In this document: positions 17,332 through 23,823 of the stretch, piece after piece
How the letters are laid out: every line of letters begins with the position of its first letter
How positions within the stretch are numbered: position 1 is the first letter of the stretch
From: RHLJ01 sp965601955
Lineage (GTDB): Bacteria; Bacteroidota; Rhodothermia; Balneolales; Balneolaceae
Assembly: GCA_965601955.1 (NCBI GenBank)
Contig: OZ271855.1
Location: forward strand, 3,720,001 to 3,784,000
Length of the DNA stretch: 64,000 bases
Direction: 5' to 3'
The notes under the pieces: generated by a model
What the model was told of the DNA's origin: nothing
Seen by the model: the letters and a program-made list of their open reading frames with translations, nothing else
Database searches by the model: none
Translations under genes and position numbers: made by a program

Positions 17332-18839
17332 GACTTGCCTTCCGTTCCATCCTTCTTTTTCTATTTGCCTTAGTAGCAACGATTCCTGCAACTGCACAAA
17401 TCTACGGTACTAACACTTTTGAATTTCAATATGGGAACCTCCCCTACGAAGGTGACCGGGATTTAACTACTTCCTATAACCAGTTAAACCTGTTCTATGA
17501 TGCCGATGAGCTCAGTTTCTTTGGAAAAGTAGAGCAATTCATTACTCCGTTTGACGACCGAAATTACCTGGATTTAACTCAAAAGCTTGTTCAATACAGG
17601 GATGAAATGTTTAGAGTCCGGGTCGGAAATTTTTATGAAACCATAGGTAGAGGCCTACTACTTCGCAGTTATGACATTCCAGGATCAGTATATGAAGATG
17701 CCTTTGAACGTACCCGATATGGATTCTATCGTGATTTAGAAGGCATCGGCATCGACTTTTATACCGATCGATTGGAGGTAAAAGCTCTTAGAGCTGAACC
17801 TTTATTCAATTTGCTCCCTCCTAATTTTGAAGCAGATTCTGCCCGCCGGCCTGATCTTGTAGAGGCACTGGAAGCTAAGTTCTTCGTCAATGACATTGTA
17901 AGTGTTGGCGGAGCTTATATGAGGTCACATCCCAGTTTCTCGAATACCTACAGCGAATATGGTTCCTTTTTACTGGACTTGAACCCTCTTCCAAATCTAC
18001 AGGTGTTTAGTGAATATGCTTTTCAATCTGATGCATCGCTTACGGCATTCAATCAAGATGATTCCTATGCCCTGTATGCAGGAATGAATTTCTACATCGG
18101 CTCTTTTGGAGGAAGTTTTGAGTACAAAAACTATAACCAGTTTCGATTAGGGCAAGGGTATAATGATCCTCCATCTCTGATAAAAGAACACACCTATCCG
18201 GTACTAAACAGAAGTACCCATGTTCTTGAAACCTCTGATGAGACTGGCATCCAGGCTGAAGTGTATTACAACTTTGAAGAAGGGCATTCTATAACCGCAA
18301 ATGTTACCACTGCTAAGAATGATCTTTTCACAGAATTCGATTACCGTGAATATTTTGTAGAAGGATACTATGAAGTGGATGATTATCTCTCATTGAAAGC
18401 CTTCTTTGACTATGCGAATGATGACTTGAAGGGAGAAGAGGATCGTATCTCTGTTGGTTTTATTACTGATAAATCCTTCGATTATATCTGGGGCTTTGTA
18501 TTAGATCTCCAATACCAAACTTTTGATCGCCAGTTTGATCCGGATAAAAGCACGAACTTCTACGGATCGTTGGCTTTTTCTTATTTACCGGATTTTTCAG
18601 CTGGTATTGTATTCGAGGCTTCTACAGACCCTCAACTAACTGATAACCCAAATACCTTTGAAGCCGAGACAGATACCAGAACCTGGCTGGGCGGAAACCT
18701 CTCTTATAAACTTAACTCTAGCCATAGAGTAGATGTATTTGCGGGAAAGCGAAGAGGAGGCCCGGCTTGTACTTCGGGAATCTGTTACGAGATATTAGAC
18801 TTTGAAGGAGTAGAACTCCGTTTTTCAACTAGATTTTAA
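17328..18839 (+). CDS. Outer-membrane beta-barrel protein, DUF6029-like
   Basis: The 503 residues begin with a clear signal peptide ending ATAQ, followed by alternating aromatic/polar beta strands throughout and a C-terminal phenylalanine (RFSTRF), features of outer-membrane barrels. The segment VGNFYETIGRGLLLRSY resembles DUF6029 proteins of Bacteroidota, which are often next to TlpA-like genes; this match is from memory. A CTSGIC pair of cysteines lies near the C-terminus, unusual for a barrel and perhaps a substrate of the redox neighbours. Coupled to the TlpA-like gene upstream; the next gene starts 16 bases after. Confidence 0.75.
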   Translation: MRLAFRSILLFLFALVATIPATAQIYGTNTFEFQYGNLPYEGDRDLTTSYNQLNLFYDADELSFFGKVEQFITPFDDRNYLDLTQKLVQYRDEMFRVRVGNFYETIGRGLLLRSYDIPGSVYEDAFERTRYGFYRDLEGIGIDFYTDRLEVKALRAEPLFNLLPPNFEADSARRPDLVEALEAKFFVNDIVSVGGAYMRSHPSFSNTYSEYGSFLLDLNPLPNLQVFSEYAFQSDASLTAFNQDDSYALYAGMNFYIGSFGGSFEYKNYNQFRLGQGYNDPPSLIKEHTYPVLNRSTHVLETSDETGIQAEVYYNFEEGHSITANVTTAKNDLFTEFDYREYFVEGYYEVDDYLSLKAFFDYANDDLKGEEDRISVGFITDKSFDYIWGFVLDLQYQTFDRQFDPDKSTNFYGSLAFSYLPDFSAGIVFEASTDPQLTDNPNTFEAETDTRTWLGGNLSYKLNSSHRVDVFAGKRRGGPACTSGICYEILDFEGVELRFSTRF

Positions 18840-18855
18840 CATGAATACTTAGATT

Positions 18856-19392
18856 ATGAGACGTACTACATTATTCATTCTGCTTGCATCTATAACTGTA
18901 TTTTCAGCTTGTGCCTCATCATCAACTGATAGTGGTGGCATAGACGAAGCTGTGGGAAGACTTGCACCCGACTTTTCGTACACAAGCTTAACTGGTGAGG
19001 AAATCATGCTATCTGAATTCAGAGGAAAAGTGGTATACCTCTTTTTCTATGGAGCCGGATGCCCTCATTGCCGGTCTAATGGCCCGGTCACAGAAACCAT
19101 TAATCAACAATTTATTTCCAATCCGGACTTTGTCGCACTCGGTCTCGATACCTGGAATCTGTCTACATCCCAGAATATCTCTTTTCGAAGTGCTACTGGA
19201 ATCACTTACCCCCTACTGTTGAATGCACAGCAAAGCCTCATAGATTATTATGGCAATTCCGGTGCTTACGACCGTTCAGTGGTAATTGATCCGGAAGGCA
19301 GAATAGCTTATCAGGGATCAAATTTTGTAAATACCGATTCCGATAGGGTTATTGCTGTAATTCAGGAAGAACTTAATGCTCTTAGTCAATAA
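18856..19392 (+). CDS. Lipoprotein redoxin with CPHC active site
   Basis: A lipoprotein signal ends at FSAC, giving a lipidated Cys19, so the protein should be membrane-anchored. A redoxin/TlpA-like thioredoxin fold follows: APDFSYTSLTG, then FFYGAGCPHCRSNGPV with C69 and C72, then GLDTWN and YGNSGAYDRSVVIDPEGR. The CPHC centre resembles DsbA-type oxidants more than reducing TlpA proteins, suggesting an oxidising or isomerising role; this is inference. It is closely related to the next gene (shared CPHCRSNGPVT, YGNSGAYDRSVV), a tandem duplication. Confidence 0.88.
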   Translation: MRRTTLFILLASITVFSACASSSTDSGGIDEAVGRLAPDFSYTSLTGEEIMLSEFRGKVVYLFFYGAGCPHCRSNGPVTETINQQFISNPDFVALGLDTWNLSTSQNISFRSATGITYPLLLNAQQSLIDYYGNSGAYDRSVVIDPEGRIAYQGSNFVNTDSDRVIAVIQEELNALSQ

Positions 19393-19401
19393 GGAACCGC
19401 T

Positions 19402-20211
19402 ATGAAACAACTCGCTACTATACTACTCACCGTTTTTATTTCCTCATCTTTTGTCTCTGCGCAGGTATCTGTGGGGCAAGACGCACCTGAATTTTCGCTT
19501 CCTTTTTTAGGAGGAGGTGAAAACGACCGTATTTCCCTGGAAGGCCAGGAGGGAAAGGTGGTATATATCTTTTTTTATGGAGCTAATTGTCCACATTGCC
19601 GATCTAACGGCCCTGTTACTCAAACCGAAATCTTTGAGGTATTTGAAGATGACACCAACTTTGTAGCCCTGGGAATCGATACCTGGAATGCCAATACCAG
19701 TTCAAATAACAGTTTTCGAAACGTAACCGGAATTACTTACCCGCTTTTACTGAATGGCAGGGATATCCTGGTGGATTATTACGGAAACTCAGGTGCTTAT
19801 GACCGATCGGTAGTGGTCGGGGCTGATGGAGTATTACGTTACAGAGGAACAGTATTTGTGAACAATGATTTTGAGGATGTTCAGGATGTAGTTGAAGAAG
19901 AACTTGCTAAAGTAGCTACCAACTCTGAAGGAGAAGGATTTACTCCAAGTGCTATTCAGCTGAATCAAAACTATCCAAACCCTTTTAATCCGAGTACCAC
20001 GATTTCTTATAGCCTTGACCGTCCCGGAGAGGTATCACTAAAAGTGTATAATCTGTTAGGTAAAGAAGTAGCAACATTAGTGAATGGTACCCAGGCATCA
20101 GGAAGTCATTCAATTACCTGGAATGCAGCCAATGCTCCTTCAGGAGTGTATGTATATCGGCTTAGCTCCGGAAATACCCAGCTTTCCAGGAGAATGATGC
20201 TCATTAAGTAA
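19402..20211 (+). CDS. Redoxin with CPHC active site and type IX secretion sorting domain
   Basis: A signal peptide (1-20, ending VSAQ) is followed by a redoxin domain close to the preceding lipoprotein (NCPHCRSNGPVTQ, C63 and C66; YGNSGAYDRSVVV). From about residue 186 a type A C-terminal sorting domain follows: LNQNYPNPFNPSTTISY, VYNLLGKEVATLV, GVYVYRL and a terminal MLIK. Such domains direct proteins through the type IX system to the cell surface or outside. The same redox head is thus placed on a lipoprotein and on a secreted protein. An AAGGA precedes the ATG. Function unknown beyond thiol chemistry. Confidence 0.9.
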   Translation: MKQLATILLTVFISSSFVSAQVSVGQDAPEFSLPFLGGGENDRISLEGQEGKVVYIFFYGANCPHCRSNGPVTQTEIFEVFEDDTNFVALGIDTWNANTSSNNSFRNVTGITYPLLLNGRDILVDYYGNSGAYDRSVVVGADGVLRYRGTVFVNNDFEDVQDVVEEELAKVATNSEGEGFTPSAIQLNQNYPNPFNPSTTISYSLDRPGEVSLKVYNLLGKEVATLVNGTQASGSHSITWNAANAPSGVYVYRLSSGNTQLSRRMMLIK

Positions 20212-20247
20212 CGAAACGAGTCAGAGCTGAGATAAAATCATGTAAAT

Positions 20248-20264
20248 TTTAGAATCAGTCTAAA
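20248..20264. promoter_or_regulatory. Candidate operator, TTTAGA-N5-TCTAAA
   Basis: Perfect six-base inverted repeat with a five-base spacer, about 20 bases upstream of a TACATTTG (20284-20291) that fits the Bacteroidota -7 box TAnnTTTG. It would overlap the -33 region. It shares TTTAG/CTAAA ends with the larger palindrome at 20359. Inference only. Confidence 0.4.
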
Positions 20265-20283
20265 TAAACTGGTTTTGTATTCT

Positions 20284-20291
20284 TACATTTG
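20284..20291 (+). promoter_or_regulatory. Candidate Bacteroidota-type -7 box before the TonB receptor
   Basis: TACATTTG matches the TAnnTTTG consensus of the main sigma factor in Bacteroidota. It would give a leader of roughly 130 bases. No clear TTTG lies at the usual distance upstream, so support is limited. Confidence 0.35.
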
Positions 20292-20358
20292 CGATTGAGG
20301 TTACTTTTTATTCTCCATTCTATCTAGCATCTATATTAACTAAAACTTCATGGGGACA

Positions 20359-20392
20359 AATTTAAAATTTAGCCTTGACTAAATTTTAAATT
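20359..20392. promoter_or_regulatory. Perfect 14-base palindrome, candidate DtxR/MntR-type operator
   Basis: Arms 20359-20372 and 20379-20392 are exact reverse complements with spacer CCTTGA. The centre, TTTAGCCTTGACTAAA, resembles metal-regulator elements of the SloR/ScaR type (AATTAA-CTTGAC-TTAATT, quoted from memory). It lies 35 bases before the receptor ATG, and a DtxR-family regulator gene is the convergent neighbour. A plain RNA hairpin is the alternative. Confidence 0.5.
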
Positions 20393-20426
20393 AACCTGAT
20401 CTTTGATACATCAAAAATTAGTTTCC

Positions 20427-22619
20427 ATGAAGAGAGTTCTCATATTTACATTGTTCATTTTATCCTTCGGTACTGCTAATGCTCAACAAGTTGGGGTACT
20501 TAAAGGGATAGTCACTTCAGATTCAGCTCCTGTAGCTGATGCAACTATAGGAATTAAAGAGCTTGGCTTAGGTAGCTTTACCCAATCAGATGGGGGGTTC
20601 ATCCTAAAGCGAATACCATTAGGAGAACACCTGCTTACTATTCGGGCTATCGGTTACCTTGAAAAGCGGCTTCCAATTTCGGTTACTAATTCTGACACTC
20701 TTTTTCTGACTATCGACCTGGAAGCATCTAGTCTTCAACTCGATGAAATGGTAGTTACCGGAACCATGAAAGAGATGTCGATTAAAGACTCCCCAGTTAA
20801 AGTAAACCTGATTTCGCAGAGCTTTCTAAGCAAATCGGGTAGCAGTAATATTATGGATGCCATTCAGTATGTGAATGGACTGTATACCCAGGTTGATTGT
20901 GCAGTTTGCGGAACCAATAACATCCGAATCAATGGGATGGAAGGCCCATATACTTCGGTACTAATTGATGGAATGCCAGTGATGGGAGCTCTTGCTTCTG
21001 TATATGGCTTAAATGGAATCAACCCTGCTATCATCCGAAACCTAGAGGTGATAAAAGGCCCAAATTCTACCTTATATGGTAGCCAGGCCATGGGTGGAGT
21101 TATTAACATAATCACCGAAAATCCGGCTATTTCTCCACTCTTTGATTTCTCAGCCAATACTTCGACTCACAGTGAACACAATTTTGACTTCTCCTATGTT
21201 CCTAAAATAGGAAAGTCTCCTACTATGTTTAGCGGAAGTGTTTATCTCCAGGATAGGTTTATTGACGAAAACAATGATGGTTTTGCTGATATCACTCAAA
21301 ACATTCGAGTGTCTTTATTCAATAAATGGGAAATCTACCGCCCAGATGGCAAGAAATTCTCGTTAGCTGGCAAATATTATTTCGAAGATAGAATGGGGGG
21401 AACTGAAGCCTTTAATCGTGACTTAAGGGGAAGTTCTTCAGTGTATGGGGAATCCATTTACACAAACCGATTTGAGCTATTTGGTAGCTATGAGCTTCCT
21501 TTTGAAAAAGAAATGTTCCGAATCGATGCTTCCTACAGTTACCATGATCAGGATAGTTATTACGGAGACTATCATTATATAGCAGATCAACAGACTACCT
21601 TTGCCAATCTGATTTGGGATAAACCCCTATCCACTGATCGAGGATTTGTAACTGGTTTAACAGCACGACATGACCTGTTAGATCAGCAATTCAATGGAGT
21701 TCGGCTAGATGGTGGCTCTGAAGATCAGCGCTTTGTTCCCGGAATATTTTCCCAATATGATCATCGTTTCAATGACAAAATACGTGGTCTCGTTGGAATG
21801 AGAGCTGATCATCATGAAGATCACGGACTAATATTCTCTCCGAGATTTAATATTAAAGCCGACCCTTTTTCGCACTCTACGGTAAGGCTAAATGTGGGCA
21901 CTGGCTTCCGAATCGTGAACCTGTTTACCGAAGAACATGAATCATTAACAGGGTCAAGGCAGGTGGAAATTGCTGAAGCTTTAGAACCAGAACGATCTAT
22001 AAATGTTGCTTTAAACTGGAACCAGATCATTGATATTGGCCCTTCAGTGGTAAATGTTGATTTCGATGTGTACCACACTCGCTTTTCAAACCAGATCATC
22101 CCGGATTATGACACTCCAGGTAGAATCATCTACGCTAATTTGGATGGGCACGCAATCTCGCAAGGAATCGCTATTAGTGTGGCACATAATTTCATTGCTC
22201 CTCTTACTTATACCATTGGAGTTACTTTTCAAGATGTGTTTACCGTTGAGGATGACGTTAAAGAAGACCTTCCTTTTTCTCCTGATTTTAATTCTACGTT
22301 TACTCTGACTTATCGCTTACCAAATCAAGGTATCAATTTCGACTATACAAGTCGCGTTGTTGGAAAGATGAGATTACCGGAATATCCTGGAAGAGACCTG
22401 GATTCCAGGCTTTTTAGCGAACATAATCTTAAAGTCACCAAAATCTTTTCGGATCGATTTGAAGGATTCTTCAATGCTAAGAACATCTTCAATTACATCC
22501 AGGATGAACCAATCATAGCAGCTGATAGACCGTTTAGTGATGATTTTGCTACCGACTATGTATATGGCCCGCTACAGGGAAGACGCTTTATGATGGGTGT
22601 GAAATTCTCGTTGAATTAA
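20427..22619 (+). CDS. TonB-dependent outer-membrane receptor with CxxC in the plug
   Basis: Energy-coupled outer-membrane uptake receptor. From ATG 20427, chosen because a signal peptide (ending ANAQ) follows directly, it has 730 residues; an upstream TTG at 20403 is in frame but adds nothing typical. Order: carboxypeptidase-like regulatory domain (about 25-105), a plug with DEMVVTG and GTNNIRING, then a barrel ending RRFMMGVKFSLN. The plug holds DCAVCG (C158, C161) just before RINGMEGPYTSVLIDG. Surface-exposed plug cysteines suggest metal or metallophore binding. It converges with a DtxR-family gene seven bases away. Substrate not proven. Confidence 0.92.
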   Translation: MKRVLIFTLFILSFGTANAQQVGVLKGIVTSDSAPVADATIGIKELGLGSFTQSDGGFILKRIPLGEHLLTIRAIGYLEKRLPISVTNSDTLFLTIDLEASSLQLDEMVVTGTMKEMSIKDSPVKVNLISQSFLSKSGSSNIMDAIQYVNGLYTQVDCAVCGTNNIRINGMEGPYTSVLIDGMPVMGALASVYGLNGINPAIIRNLEVIKGPNSTLYGSQAMGGVINIITENPAISPLFDFSANTSTHSEHNFDFSYVPKIGKSPTMFSGSVYLQDRFIDENNDGFADITQNIRVSLFNKWEIYRPDGKKFSLAGKYYFEDRMGGTEAFNRDLRGSSSVYGESIYTNRFELFGSYELPFEKEMFRIDASYSYHDQDSYYGDYHYIADQQTTFANLIWDKPLSTDRGFVTGLTARHDLLDQQFNGVRLDGGSEDQRFVPGIFSQYDHRFNDKIRGLVGMRADHHEDHGLIFSPRFNIKADPFSHSTVRLNVGTGFRIVNLFTEEHESLTGSRQVEIAEALEPERSINVALNWNQIIDIGPSVVNVDFDVYHTRFSNQIIPDYDTPGRIIYANLDGHAISQGIAISVAHNFIAPLTYTIGVTFQDVFTVEDDVKEDLPFSPDFNSTFTLTYRLPNQGINFDYTSRVVGKMRLPEYPGRDLDSRLFSEHNLKVTKIFSDRFEGFFNAKNIFNYIQDEPIIAADRPFSDDFATDYVYGPLQGRRFMMGVKFSLN

Positions 22620-22626
22620 GCAAGCT

Positions 22627-23280
22627 TTACTCAACGAGATAAACCTGTCGGGCTACTGCAAAACCAAGAGTTTTTTCTTCTTCCTCTAGCAATACCCTGA
22701 TAGGGCCTTCAAAAGGCGCCTTATCTAAAATGGTGAGCTTAACACCGGGGATTACTCCTGTTTGCTCCAAATAGCGTAGTAATTCAGGATCCTGGTCCTT
22801 TACCCTGCCAATGATATATGGAGTTTCCAGTTCGGCATCACACACTGAAAGGGACGCCATTTCCGGAACAACACCATCTTTAGAAGGAATTGGATCGCCA
22901 TGAGGGTCATGAGTGGGGTGGTCAAGTAATTCAGCTATTTTATCCTCGAACTGTTCTGAAATATGATGTTCAAGCTTTTCCGCTTCTTCATGGACTTCAT
23001 CCCATGAATACCCCATTATTTCTTTTAAATAGAGCTCCAATAACCGATGGTGGCGTAATATTTCAAGAGCTATTTTCCTCCCGGCTTCAGTGAGGGTTGC
23101 CCCTTTATAGGATTTATGCTCTATAAAATTCATTCCTGCCAGTCTCTTCAACATATTAGTCACAGAAGCTGATGAAACATTCAGTGTTTCTGCAATATTT
23201 GTAGTGGTAGCACCATCCCCTTCGGTTTCGAGCACATATATTGCTTTTAAATAGTCTTCAACTGACTGGCTGAGGCTCAT
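22627..23280 (-). CDS. DtxR/MntR-family metal-dependent transcriptional regulator
   Basis: The 217 residues start with a winged helix-turn-helix (SQSVEDYLKAIYVLE, TTNIAETLNVSSASVTNML), followed by the dimerisation/metal domain (HHRLLELYLKEIMGYSWDEVHEEAEKLEHH; LLDHPTHDPHGDPIP) and a C-terminal FeoA/SH3-like domain (about 145-217). Family members bind DNA when loaded with manganese or iron. The arrangement suits MntR or an iron sensor; which metal cannot be told. Last gene of a minus-strand operon with a thioredoxin-fold protein and SpoIIE phosphatase; convergent with the TonB receptor, its likely target. Confidence 0.94.
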   Translation of the reverse strand: MSLSQSVEDYLKAIYVLETEGDGATTTNIAETLNVSSASVTNMLKRLAGMNFIEHKSYKGATLTEAGRKIALEILRHHRLLELYLKEIMGYSWDEVHEEAEKLEHHISEQFEDKIAELLDHPTHDPHGDPIPSKDGVVPEMASLSVCDAELETPYIIGRVKDQDPELLRYLEQTGVIPGVKLTILDKAPFEGPIRVLLEEEEKTLGFAVARQVYLVE

Positions 23281-23284
23281 GATT

Positions 23285-23809
23285 TTATTCTTTACCCGAC
23301 TCGTCTTCTTTCTCTAAAAAATCTTCAAAGTTCATTTTTCCATACGCGCCGGAACCAACATATTTCAGAAGTGGTGCATAAATAAACGGTTCGATATACC
23401 CAGGTTGTGCGCCCAAAATCTCACCTTCCGAATTGATGAAATAATGGGTTGGAAAAGAACTCAATCGAAGGTATCTGGCCAAATCTCTTGCTGGCATCGT
23501 TTCGCCATTGTAGATCACTCGTTCTTCTGATTCTCCATTTAGCTGCACCGGATAATAGTATTCCGATATTGATTTGAGTACTGTTGAATCAGGAAATGAT
23601 TCTTTTCTCATCTTAAGGCAATACGTACACCATTCAGCATAACCAAATAGCAAGATGCTCTTTCCAGTTTCCTTTGCTTTCTTCTGAGCGTCATCCAGAG
23701 TGTACCACTCAAAACCTGAGTTAAAATCAGATTGATCTTGTGCCGATACCTGTTGCACAGCAAAAATACCTAGTACTAAACCTAGTAAATAAATTCGGGT
23801 TCGTTTCAT
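23285..23809 (-). CDS. Exported thioredoxin-fold protein (CTYC)
   Basis: A signal peptide (1-24, ending VSAQ) precedes a thioredoxin-like domain with AEWCTYCLKM, cysteines C61 and C64, and SSFPTHYFINSEG containing the cis-proline. This resembles SoxW/DUF255-like thioredoxins acting in the periplasm. The 174 residues end in an acidic tail. Four bases separate it from the DtxR gene start and 14 from the SpoIIE gene end, so the three form one operon. It is the fourth exported thioredoxin-fold protein within 7 kb. Confidence 0.85.
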   Translation of the reverse strand: MKRTRIYLLGLVLGIFAVQQVSAQDQSDFNSGFEWYTLDDAQKKAKETGKSILLFGYAEWCTYCLKMRKESFPDSTVLKSISEYYYPVQLNGESEERVIYNGETMPARDLARYLRLSSFPTHYFINSEGEILGAQPGYIEPFIYAPLLKYVGSGAYGKMNFEDFLEKEDESGKE

Positions 23810-23823
23810 AAAGTGCCCTTTTT

